The translations under genes and the position numbers were made by a program. The notes beneath the pieces are model-generated. The model was not told the origin of the DNA, did no database searches, and saw nothing but the letters and a program-made list of their open reading frames with translations. Of a DNA stretch of 11,054 nt, positions 1-9,078 are shown piece by piece. This stretch comes from Actinomycetota bacterium (GTDB lineage Bacteria; Actinomycetota; Thermoleophilia; Solirubrobacterales; Solirubrobacteraceae): assembly GCA_005788585.1 (NCBI GenBank), contig SYBY01000056.1, positions 1 through 11,054 of the forward strand, given 5' to 3'. The first letter of the stretch is position 1; each line of letters opens with the position of its first letter.

Positions 1-344
1 AGCAGGCCGGCGCTCAACGCCGGGTCGGTGAACCCGTCGGCGTCGCGCGCGAACCACGCCGGCGCGCCGATCGCGGCGAAGATCCCGAGGATCGCGGCCA
101 GCGCCGCGGTCAGCGGCAGCATGCCGCTGCGCCACTGCGTCACGTAGTACGCGAGCAGCAGGTAGACGGCGATGTAGACGATCTGCAGGTTGCGCCCGCC
201 CGTCAGGACGTCCCAGCCGCCGACGGTGATGACGGCCACCAGGAAGACCGAGATCAGCAGCAGCGCCACGACGATCACGCGCGTGGACTTCGACGCCGCG
301 GTCTCGCGGTTGGGGTGCTCCAAGACCTTCTCGGGCTCAGCCAT
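1..344 (-). CDS. Multi-pass membrane protein, N-terminal part (cut by left window edge)
   Basis: Reading the minus strand from the ATG at 344-342 gives 114 uninterrupted codons to the window edge, so the C-terminus is missing. A short charged, probably cytoplasmic N-terminus ([14 protein letters not shown]) is followed by three hydrophobic stretches at about residues 23-43, 53-69 and 74-97, then a polar stretch ([13 protein letters not shown]) that may be a loop before another helix. It is an integral membrane protein. I do not recognise a family and assign no function. No Shine-Dalgarno is visible; a -10-like TATGGT lies at 358-353 on the minus strand, 8 bases before the ATG, which would suit a leaderless transcript. 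It is divergent from tRNA-Leu, and the two putative promoters overlap. The unbroken frame, correct codon bias and sensible membrane topology make it convincing despite being partial. Confidence 0.72.
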   Translation of the reverse strand, partial: MAEPEKVLEHPNRETAASKSTRVIVVALLLISVFLVAVITVGGWDVLTGGRNLQIVYIAVYLLLAYYVTQWRSGMLPLTAALAAILGIFAAIGAPAWFARDADGFTDPALSAGL

Positions 345-356
345 GAATGCGGACCA

Positions 357-362
357 TACAAT
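357..362 (+). promoter_or_regulatory. Putative -10 element for tRNA-Leu
   Basis: TACAAT matches the TATAAT consensus at 5 of 6 positions and is the only good -10 candidate between the divergent membrane gene and tRNA-Leu. It would start transcription near 369, leaving a leader of about 40 bases. No convincing -35 is visible at 16-18 bp. It overlaps the minus-strand hexamer proposed for the divergent gene. Confidence 0.4.
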
Positions 363-369
363 CGCTCGC

Positions 370-399
370 GGATCCGGGTCGCCGCAGCACACCGGATCC
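370..399. repeat. Paired GGATCCGG repeats in the tRNA-Leu leader
   Basis: GGATCCGG at 370-377 is exactly mirrored by CCGGATCC at 392-399. Because each contains the palindrome GGATCC, the pair also forms a 9-base direct repeat (GGATCCGGG at 370-378 and 394-402). As RNA it could fold into an 8-bp hairpin with a 14-base loop just upstream of the mature tRNA 5' end. It could be a processing structure, a protein site or chance; nothing decides between these. Confidence 0.4.
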
Positions 400-406
400 G
401 GGCGCT

Positions 407-488
407 GCGGGCGTGGTGGAATTGGTAGACACGCCAGCCTTAGGAGCTGGTGGCGCAAGCCGTGGGGGTTCGAGTCCCTCCGCCCGCA
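407..488 (+). tRNA. tRNA-Leu (anticodon UAG)
   Basis: A complete class II tRNA of 82 bases. The acceptor stem GCGGGCG (407-413) pairs with CGCCCGC (481-487), with discriminator A488. The anticodon stem CCAGC (434-438) pairs with GCTGG (446-450) around the loop CTTAGGA, placing anticodon TAG at 441-443, which reads CUA/CUN leucine codons. The long variable arm (TGGCGCAAGCCGT region) is typical of tRNA-Leu, and the T arm contains TTCGAGT. The 3' CCA is not encoded; the next bases are TGC. The DUF2200 gene starts 16 bases downstream on the same strand, so the two may share a primary transcript. Confidence 0.95.
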
Positions 489-504
489 TGCGACGATTGG
501 GCGC

Positions 505-873
505 GTGAGTCAGACCAAGCACCGGATCTACACCACGAGCTTCGCGAGCGTCTATCCCCACTACGTCGCCAAGGCGGAGAAGAAGGGGCGCACGAAGGCG
601 GAGGTCGACGAGATCATCCGGTGGCTGACCGGCTACACGCAGGCGGGGCTCGACAAGCAGCTGGAGGCGAAGACCGACTGCGAGACGTTCCTGGCGCAGG
701 CACCAGCGCTCAACCCCGCGCGGGATCTGATCACCGGGGTCGTCTGTGGCGTCCGCGTCGAGGAGGTCGAGGAGCCCACGATGCGGGAGATCCGCTCCCT
801 CGACAAGCTGATCGACGAGCTGGCCCGCGGGAAGGCCATGGAGAAGATCCTCAGGTCGAGCCCGCAGTCCTGA
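505..873 (+). CDS. DUF2200 family protein
   Basis: A 122-residue soluble protein matching the conserved DUF2200 pattern almost end to end: KHRIY near the N-terminus, [20 protein letters not shown] at about residues 12-31, the [12 protein letters not shown] block, [21 protein letters not shown], and the C-terminal [19 protein letters not shown]. Family members are usually 110-125 residues, so this is full length. The biochemical role of the family is unknown. The GTG at 505 was chosen because it puts the conserved KHRIY at residues 5-9, as in relatives. The ATG at 488 is out of frame and soon hits a stop. No Shine-Dalgarno precedes the GTG. The gene begins 16 bases after tRNA-Leu, so read-through transcription with tRNA processing is plausible. 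Identification is from recalled family sequence, not a search. Confidence 0.9.
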   Translation: MSQTKHRIYTTSFASVYPHYVAKAEKKGRTKAEVDEIIRWLTGYTQAGLDKQLEAKTDCETFLAQAPALNPARDLITGVVCGVRVEEVEEPTMREIRSLDKLIDELARGKAMEKILRSSPQS

Positions 874-887
874 GCTACCGTCCGCGC

Positions 888-4356
<3,469 letters not shown>

Positions 4357-4433
4357 ACCGACCGCACCTCTCGCGCGGCCACGGAGTTACGAGACCGAGA
4401 CGCCTGTCCTGTCCGCGATCACCCCGGTGACCC

Positions 4434-5339
4434 ATGCCTGCGCGCACGCGCATCCCGCTGCTCCTGCTCCTTCTCGGCCTCGCGATGGTCTCGGCCGTGC
4501 CCGCGCAGGGCGCGACGAAGATCGGCATCGCCGACCAGAAGCCGGAGATGTTCGAGGACAAGCGGTTCCTCAGCCTGAAGATGAAGTTCGCCCGGATCTC
4601 CGTGCCGTGGGACGTCCTGCGCTACGACTTCACGGAAGAGGAAGCCGACGAGTGGCTGCAGGCCGCGCGCAAGAACGGCGTGCGCCCGCTCGTCACGTTC
4701 CAGCGATCGCGGGTGAAATCGGCGAAGACCCGGCCGACGGTCGACCAGTACCGCCGCGAGGTCAAGCGCTTCCGCAAGCAGTACCCCTGGATCAAGGAGT
4801 ACTCGGCGTGGAACGAGCCGAACCTCGAGGACAAGCGGCGCCCGAAGCTCATCGCCAGCTACTACAAGACGCTGCGATCGGTCTGCACGGGGTGCAAGGT
4901 CCTCGGCAGTGATCTCGTCGACCGCAAGGGCATGGTCACGTGGGTGCGGAAGTTCCTGAAGTACACACCGGGCAAGCAGCGGCCGAAGTACTGGGGGCTG
5001 CACAACTACGTCTCGGCGAACCGCTTCTCGACGAAGGACACCAAGGCGCTGCAGCGCGAGATCCGCGGCGCCCGCCTGTGGCTGACCGAGACCGGCGGGC
5101 TCGTCGCCCGGCGCAACAAGTCAACGGTCAAGATCAGGCAGGGCAAGCGCCACGCCGCGAAGGTCACGGGGTTCGTGCTGCGCACCTGGGGCCGCAGCAA
5201 GCAGATCGACCGGGTCTACCTCTACCACTGGGACAGCTCGTCGAACAAGGACACGTGGGACTCGGCGTTCGTGGGCTCTGACGGGAAGGCTCGCCCGGCC
5301 CTCGGCGTCCTCAAGCAGTACCTGCGCAAGAAGCGGTAG
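4434..5339 (+). CDS. Secreted clan GH-A-like glycoside hydrolase fold protein, copy 1
   Basis: A 301-residue protein with a signal peptide (RTR, then a poly-Leu core; likely cleavage near AQGA, residues 24-27). The mature domain looks like a complete TIM barrel of the clan GH-A type. AWNEPN places the candidate acid/base Glu128 at the end of strand 4, and WLTETGG places the candidate nucleophile Glu219 at the end of strand 7. Other landmarks are KIGIADQ, ARISVPWD, PLVTFQRSR, SYYK, GSDLVDRK, YWGLHNYVSAN and YLYHWDSSSNKDTWDSAF. A CTGC pair (C151, C154) is present. It is about two-thirds identical to the protein at 10146-11048. The family and substrate are not certain; GH39-like or another GH-A branch is possible, and the protein could be a cell-wall or polysaccharide hydrolase. 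It starts 77 bases after fadH with no clear Shine-Dalgarno. Confidence 0.8.
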   Translation: MPARTRIPLLLLLLGLAMVSAVPAQGATKIGIADQKPEMFEDKRFLSLKMKFARISVPWDVLRYDFTEEEADEWLQAARKNGVRPLVTFQRSRVKSAKTRPTVDQYRREVKRFRKQYPWIKEYSAWNEPNLEDKRRPKLIASYYKTLRSVCTGCKVLGSDLVDRKGMVTWVRKFLKYTPGKQRPKYWGLHNYVSANRFSTKDTKALQREIRGARLWLTETGGLVARRNKSTVKIRQGKRHAAKVTGFVLRTWGRSKQIDRVYLYHWDSSSNKDTWDSAFVGSDGKARPALGVLKQYLRKKR

Positions 5340-5341
5340 AG

Positions 5342-5356
5342 GCCGGGTCACCCGGC
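5342..5356. terminator. Short hairpin between convergent genes, possible bidirectional terminator
   Basis: GCCGGGT (5342-5348) and ACCCGGC (5350-5356) are perfect inverted repeats around one base. They fold into a 6-bp GC stem with a TCA loop. The loop is the stop codon of the minus-strand TetR gene, and the stem starts 2 bases after the stop of the upstream gene. There is no T tract, so termination is inferred from position and stability only. Confidence 0.4.
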
Positions 5357-5929
5357 GGCGAGCAGGCGGCGCGCGGCCGCGGCGACGGCCTCGCGCGTCA
5401 GCGCGGACCGCGGCGCCACGATGTGCTCGAGCAGCACCCCGTCGGCCCAGGCGACGATCTCGGCGGCGCGGACCTCCGGCCGGTCACACCCGGCCGCCCG
5501 CGCGAGGTGTGCGCTGATCGCGGTGAAGCGGGCGCGGTGGGCGAGAAAGGTCTTCTGCAGTCCGGGGCGCCGTGCGGCTTCGAGGAGGAGTTCGTACCGC
5601 GCGAGCAGTCGCGGGCGGGCGTCGGGGTCGAGCCACCCGAAGATCGCATCGGCGACCGCGTCACCGGCGGCGTCGAGCGTGATCGCGGTGGGGCCGGCGT
5701 CGCCCTGCAGGTCGCCGAGATCGCGGCCGACGAGCGCGTCGAGCGCGGCAGCGAGGAGCGCTTCTCGCGTGCGGAAGACGTTCGACGTCGAGCCCTCGGG
5801 CAGGTCGAGGTGACGGTCCAGGCGGCGATGCGTCAGGCCGTGCGCGCCCTGCGCGGCGAGGACCTCGATGGCTCCCTCCGCGAGGAGGCGCGTGCGATCG
5901 GTCCGGGCTGGCGTCCTGGCGGTCGGCAC
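5348..5929 (-). CDS. TetR/AcrR family transcriptional regulator
   Basis: A 193-residue regulator of usual TetR length. The N-terminal DNA-binding domain covers about residues 12-59: RTRLLAEGAIEVLAAQGAHG (helix 1), GLTHRRLDRHLDLPEGSTSN with the recognition helix, and VFRTREALLAAAL, the typical NxFxxREALL end of the TetR HTH. The remaining Ala/Leu-rich helices form the ligand-binding and dimer domain, whose ligand cannot be read from sequence. The start is the GTG at 5929-5927; TATACA lies 8 bases before it on the minus strand, so the mRNA may be leaderless. It is divergent from the PhlG-like gene at 6027, with two perfect palindromes between them. It therefore probably represses both itself and that neighbour and is released by an effector related to the hydrolase substrate. 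It converges with the preceding gene, 8 bases apart. Confidence 0.92.
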   Translation of the reverse strand: MPTARTPARTDRTRLLAEGAIEVLAAQGAHGLTHRRLDRHLDLPEGSTSNVFRTREALLAAALDALVGRDLGDLQGDAGPTAITLDAAGDAVADAIFGWLDPDARPRLLARYELLLEAARRPGLQKTFLAHRARFTAISAHLARAAGCDRPEVRAAEIVAWADGVLLEHIVAPRSALTREAVAAAARRLLAAG

Positions 5930-5937
5930 ACCGCAAC

Positions 5938-5943
5938 TGTATA
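5938..5943 (-). promoter_or_regulatory. Putative -10 of the TetR gene
   Basis: On the minus strand TATACA (4 of 6, with TATA intact) lies 8 bases before the GTG start, directly beside the palindrome at 5944-5957. A start site around 5930 would make the mRNA leaderless. The -35 region falls inside the second palindrome, so repressor binding would block it. Confidence 0.4.
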
Positions 5944-5957
5944 ACTACGACCGTAGT
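5944..5957. promoter_or_regulatory. Operator palindrome 1 (ACTACG-AC-CGTAGT)
   Basis: Perfect 6-bp arms around a 2-base centre. It sits between the divergent TetR and PhlG-like genes, abutting the TetR -10. The size and symmetry suit one TetR dimer half-site pair. It is identical in both arms to palindrome 2, which begins 15 bp further on. Confidence 0.75.
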
Positions 5958-5958
5958 G

Positions 5959-5972
5959 ACTACGAACGTAGT
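5959..5972. promoter_or_regulatory. Operator palindrome 2 (ACTACG-AA-CGTAGT)
   Basis: This is a second perfect copy of the 6-2-6 palindrome, one base after the first. Its right arm overlaps a plus-strand -10-like TAGTAT (5969-5974; 4 of 6) that could drive the PhlG-like gene. Exact duplication in a divergent regulator promoter is strong evidence for a functional operator. The 15-bp repeat suggests two dimers bound on nearly opposite faces. Confidence 0.75.
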
Positions 5973-6013
5973 ATCCCCACCTGCGGCGCGCTTCCCGCGC
6001 CTGCGCGGCGAGC

Positions 6014-6019
6014 GGGGGA
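6014..6019 (+). promoter_or_regulatory. Ribosome binding site of the PhlG-like gene
   Basis: GGGGGA, continuing into CGAG, ends 7 bases before the ATG at 6027. It supports that start over the in-frame ATG at 6033. Confidence 0.5.
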
Positions 6020-6026
6020 CGAGCAC

Positions 6027-6938
6027 ATGCGGATGACCCGGCGCACCCTCGTCCAAGCCGCTGCGGCAGGCACGACCGGCGCGTTCCTGGCGAGCAACCC
6101 GGCGGCGGCAGGGGTCTGGAACCCCCCGTGCGGGCGACGGAAGATCGGCCTCACGCCCGAGGAGCAGGCCGCGCCCTACGCGCGCTTCATGAAGCCCGCC
6201 GTCGACCCGCCGCAGCCCCATGTGCCCGCCGCGATCGCGGCGGGCCCGACCGCCGCCTCGCTGATCCCGTCGCGCCGGCGCCTGGCCGACGACATCCACA
6301 ACCCCGGCTACTCGACGGTGGAGACCGGGTACGGCCAGCTGCCCACCGGCGAGGTGTGGGTCGCCTGCCTGACCGACATGCCCGGGGTGACGCCCGTCAT
6401 GTGGGAGTGGTGGTTTGCCTGGCACAGCCGGGAGAGCGGCCGGTACAAGCTCTGGCACCCCGAGGCGCACGCCTATGCGGCGCTGCGTACCAACCGCTCC
6501 GAGCGCCTCCCGCTGCGTGAGCAGTTCGTCTCCAACACGTCGTACGTCGACGAGATCGTCGGCGGGCACCTCGACCAGCTCGCGATCACGTTTCGCGAGC
6601 CGGCGCGGTTCGGCATCGACACGAGCCGGTTCGACGGCGTCGCCATCTGCGCGACGGTGGGCACTGCGTTCGTGCCCGTGGACATCGGGATGCTGTGCCA
6701 CCAGGTCCGCGCGACTCCGACCGGCTCGGAGATGCGCAGCCGCTTCTACCTCAACGTGCCGGGCACGCGCGCCTACGACCCGGTGGGGGCGGCGTGCGCG
6801 TTCCAGCGCGGGATCTCGCTGCCGCGCTCGGTGGTCTTCGATCGCCGGTTCGGGGCCGCGCTGCTGCGCCACTGCGGGGAGGAGATGAACCACCTCGCCG
6901 GGTTCCTACCCGAGCTGTACTGGGAGTTCGGAGGCTGA
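6027..6938 (+). CDS. Tat-exported PhlG-like (DAPG hydrolase family) C-C hydrolase
   Basis: A 303-residue protein. The N-terminus MRMTRRTLV followed by an Ala-rich core and SNPAAAG is a twin-arginine signal (Arg5-Arg6). The body resembles the DAPG hydrolase (PhlG) family, metal enzymes that cut the acetyl C-C bond of 2,4-diacetylphloroglucinol: GYGQLPTGEVWVA, TDMPGVTPVMWEWWFAWH, RYKLWHPEAH, a TSYVDEIVGG block, and the C-terminal RHCGEEMNHL with YWEF. Candidate metal ligands are His133, a Glu near 165, and the HxxxE pair His282/Glu286, in the same order as the His/Glu/His/Glu set described for Pseudomonas PhlG; the middle Glu is uncertain. Export is unusual compared with Pseudomonas PhlG. The gene is divergent from the TetR regulator, with palindromes over both promoters, which suggests induction by a substrate-like phenolic. 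The real substrate is unknown. Confidence 0.82.
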   Translation: MRMTRRTLVQAAAAGTTGAFLASNPAAAGVWNPPCGRRKIGLTPEEQAAPYARFMKPAVDPPQPHVPAAIAAGPTAASLIPSRRRLADDIHNPGYSTVETGYGQLPTGEVWVACLTDMPGVTPVMWEWWFAWHSRESGRYKLWHPEAHAYAALRTNRSERLPLREQFVSNTSYVDEIVGGHLDQLAITFREPARFGIDTSRFDGVAICATVGTAFVPVDIGMLCHQVRATPTGSEMRSRFYLNVPGTRAYDPVGAACAFQRGISLPRSVVFDRRFGAALLRHCGEEMNHLAGFLPELYWEFGG

Positions 6939-7147
6939 CGGGGGATACGGCGGCCAGCACCCGCGAAGCCCTGTTCCTCATGGCGACGTGGGGTGGGGGC
7001 GCGGGACTGGTCACCACGCTGGTCTGTGCCACGGGGTGCCGTCCCCGGCTGTCGGCCTGACGGCGCACCCGTCGAGATGTAGCCTTGGCGGTGAGGAGGG
7101 GGATCAGCGCAGGGATATCGCCGCGCCCGGAGCGGCCACTGGGGACG
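6939..7147. other. Longest intergenic region, mostly featureless
   Basis: About 209 bases between the PhlG-like gene and the J-domain operon. I see no credible gene. It holds a weak 5-bp GC stem near 7032-7047 and a promoter candidate at 7057-7085. A purine-rich AGGAGGGGG run (7094-7102) has no usable start codon at Shine-Dalgarno distance. Confidence 0.5.
7057..7085 (+). promoter_or_regulatory. Predicted promoter of the J-domain operon
   Basis: CTGACG (7057-7062; 4 of 6) and TAGCCT (7080-7085; TANNNT type) are separated by exactly 17 bases. Transcription from about 7091 would either begin at the in-frame GTG at 7091, giving a leaderless longer protein, or leave a leader of about 56 bases before the ATG at 7148. 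Confidence 0.4.
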
Positions 7148-7918
7148 ATGAACGGTCACGCCATGTCATTGCTGTGCGGCACGTGCGGGACGCCCCGCGC
7201 CGAGGGCGCCCGCTGCGCTGCATGCGGGTCGAATCTCGTGGCGACGCTGCGCGAGGGGTGCGTCGTCGGGCTCCCGGCCGGGTCCATGGCGTGCGACCGG
7301 TGTGGGACGACCCGCCGTCCGATCCTGTTCCGTGGCTGGGTGCGCCTGTCCTCGGCGATCTGGTGGACGCGCGCCGACCGCCGCGCCGCCTACGTCTGCG
7401 GGCCGTGCGCGCAGAAGCGCACCGCGGGCGCGCTCCTGTACAGCGCGGCGCTCGGCTGGCTGGCGATCCCGTCGTGGTTCTCCCACGGCTGGAAGGCCCT
7501 GGCGACCAACTGGCGCGCGCTGGTCGCACCGCCTGCCGAGCCCGAGGCGTGGGGCGCGCTGCGGGCGTCGAACTTCGCCAACGGCCTCCCGCACCTCGAC
7601 AGCTGGAACGGCGCGGAGTTCATGGAGCGCTTCGACGACGACACGATCTGGGCGTCGCCGCTCGGGCCGCTCGACGAGATGCAGCGCCGCACCGTGCTCG
7701 CCGCCACCGCGCTCTACGAGACCATGGGCGTGTCGCCGGTCGCCAGCGAGGAGGAGCTGCGGGTCGCCTACCGGGAGCGGTCGAAGGTCCTGCACCCCGA
7801 CGTCCACGCGGACGGCACCGAGCAGATGATCCGCCTCAACCAGGCGTGGACGATCCTCGGCAACGCCGATATGCGCGCCGCGTACGACTGGCTGCGCGAG
7901 CAGCGGCAGCCGGCATGA
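7148..7918 (+). CDS. Zinc-ribbon and C-terminal J-domain protein
   Basis: A 256-residue protein in three parts. The N-terminal zinc ribbon has C10, C13, C23 and C26 (CGTCG and CAACG). A second probable zinc site uses C49/C52 (CDRC) and C84/C87 (CGPC). A hydrophobic segment at about 92-110 (GALLYSAALGWLAIPSWF) may be a membrane helix. The C-terminus, about 193-246, is a J domain with the diagnostic HPD at 216-218, after LYETMGVSP and before NQAWTILGNADMRAAYDWL. J domains stimulate Hsp70 (DnaK) ATPase, so this is probably a specialised DnaK recruiter, but no DnaK gene is nearby and its client is unknown. The ATG at 7148 is preferred; ATG 7163 or a leaderless GTG 7091 are alternatives, since no good Shine-Dalgarno decides. 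Its TGA overlaps the next ATG (ATGA), so they are translationally coupled. Confidence 0.85.
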   Translation: MNGHAMSLLCGTCGTPRAEGARCAACGSNLVATLREGCVVGLPAGSMACDRCGTTRRPILFRGWVRLSSAIWWTRADRRAAYVCGPCAQKRTAGALLYSAALGWLAIPSWFSHGWKALATNWRALVAPPAEPEAWGALRASNFANGLPHLDSWNGAEFMERFDDDTIWASPLGPLDEMQRRTVLAATALYETMGVSPVASEEELRVAYRERSKVLHPDVHADGTEQMIRLNQAWTILGNADMRAAYDWLREQRQPA

Positions 7919-8463
7919 GGTTCGTCGTCCTCGCCGTTGCCGTGATCGTGTCGCTCTGGCCCGCGGCGGTCATCGCCCTCGCGGTCGACCGGATCCTGGG
8001 TGTCGGCGACGGCGCGGGCCCCGCCCAGACCGTCGCCCGCACGGCAGCCGAGCCGCCCGCCGCGACCACCGCCCAGGGCAGCCCCGAAGCGGTCCCGCGC
8101 GAGTCCCAGCCGTCACCGGCAACCGCCCCCGTCCCGGCCGGCCAGCTTGACCTCGACGGCCTGAACCGCCTGCGCGACGACACCGCCGACCTCATCATGG
8201 CCGTGGAGGACAGCCCGGCGGCGCTGTCGGGACAGCCCGACGCGCAGCTCGCCGCCGACGCCCTGGACGTCGAGGCCGAGATCGTCAGCTGGCAGGAAGC
8301 CAACGAGGGACTGGGTCGCGACGCGGAGTACTTCGCCCAGCTGTTCGCAGAAATCGCCGCGGCGACCGCGGACTTCTCCACTGCGCCGAGCGCCAGCGCC
8401 AAGGACCGCCTGGAACAGGCGATCACCCGGCACCGCAGCGAGACGCTCCAGGCGGGCGACTGA
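7915..8463 (+). CDS. Single-pass membrane-anchored helical protein, unknown function
   Basis: A 182-residue protein. Residues 2-25 form one hydrophobic helix (FVVLAVAVIVSLWPAAVIALAV) that is either a membrane anchor or an uncleaved signal. A low-complexity Ala/Pro/Thr/Ser linker follows (about 34-77), then an acidic, probably all-helical domain (about 78-182; LNRLRDDTADLIMAVED, LAADALDVEAEIVSWQEA, EYFAQLFAEIAAATADF). There are no cysteines or catalytic motifs, and I do not recognise the family. The layout suggests an extracytoplasmic helical domain on a flexible stalk. Its ATG overlaps the TGA of the J-domain gene, and the GDSL gene starts 2 bases after its stop, so all three are very likely one transcript. 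A partner or client role with the J-domain protein is inference from this coupling only. Confidence 0.8.
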   Translation: MRFVVLAVAVIVSLWPAAVIALAVDRILGVGDGAGPAQTVARTAAEPPAATTAQGSPEAVPRESQPSPATAPVPAGQLDLDGLNRLRDDTADLIMAVEDSPAALSGQPDAQLAADALDVEAEIVSWQEANEGLGRDAEYFAQLFAEIAAATADFSTAPSASAKDRLEQAITRHRSETLQAGD

Positions 8464-8465
8464 CC

Positions 8466-9068
8466 GTGCGGTACGTCGCGATGGGGGACAGCCTCACGGC
8501 GGGCATCGACGAGACCCCGCCGGGGACACGGTGGGCCGACCTGTTCGCCGATCGGCTGCGCGCGGTGCATGGCGAGGTCACCTACGACAACCTCGCCGTC
8601 TTCGGGATGAAGAGCGACGAGGTCCGCGAGGCGCAGCTGGAGGCGGCGCTCGCGGGGCCCGTGGATGTCGTGAGCCTGATCTGCGGCGGCAACGACGTCA
8701 TGAAGCTCACCGCGCCCGACGCGACGATGTTCCGTGCCGAGATGGAGGCGATGTTCGCTGCGCTGCGTGCGGCGAACCCCGACGCGCTGCTGATCGGCGG
8801 CCGCATTGCGGACATGTCGCAGCTGTTGCCCTACCGCGAGCGCTCACGGGCGCGAGTGGTCCGGGCCACGGGGGAGTTCAACGCGGTGATCGACGAGGTG
8901 TGCGCACGTCACGACGCGCGCGTGGTCGATTTCTCCGTGGTGACGAAGGAGACGGCCGGAGACTTCCTGGCCAGCGATGGTTTTCACCCGTCGGTGGCGG
9001 GGCAGCGGGCGATCTACGCGGCGGTCGAGTCTGCGCTGGCGGACGAGCCGGTGCTGGTGGGCGCGTGA
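8466..9068 (+). CDS. SGNH/GDSL-family hydrolase
   Basis: A 200-residue esterase/lipase of the SGNH fold, with all four signature blocks: GDSLTAG (Ser9 nucleophile, block I), the FGMKSDE region (block II Gly), GGNDV (Asn76, block III), and DGFHPS (Asp171 and His174, block V). It has no signal peptide, so it is probably cytoplasmic and acts on small esters or acyl groups; the substrate is unknown. The start is GTG at 8466, two bases after the preceding stop, with a weak AGGCGG (8450-8455) upstream. The N-terminus MRYVAMGDS is the normal position for block I, which supports the start. It is the last gene of the J-domain operon and converges on the LAGLIDADG gene with 10 bases between stop codons. 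Confidence 0.93.
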   Translation: MRYVAMGDSLTAGIDETPPGTRWADLFADRLRAVHGEVTYDNLAVFGMKSDEVREAQLEAALAGPVDVVSLICGGNDVMKLTAPDATMFRAEMEAMFAALRAANPDALLIGGRIADMSQLLPYRERSRARVVRATGEFNAVIDEVCARHDARVVDFSVVTKETAGDFLASDGFHPSVAGQRAIYAAVESALADEPVLVGA

Positions 9069-9078
9069 CCGGACTCGC

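Noticed and set aside
5661..6893. 410-codon antisense open frame over the TetR and PhlG-like genes
   Set aside because: It crosses two well-supported genes and the operator region; the composition is Arg/Ala/Pro-rich shadow sequence.
7028..7049. Possible terminator after the PhlG-like gene
   Set aside because: Only a 5-bp GC stem (7032-7036 with 7043-7047) and no T tract; such stems are frequent by chance at this GC content.
7094..7102. AGGAGGGGG as a ribosome binding site for a start before 7148
   Set aside because: No ATG, GTG or TTG follows within normal spacing.
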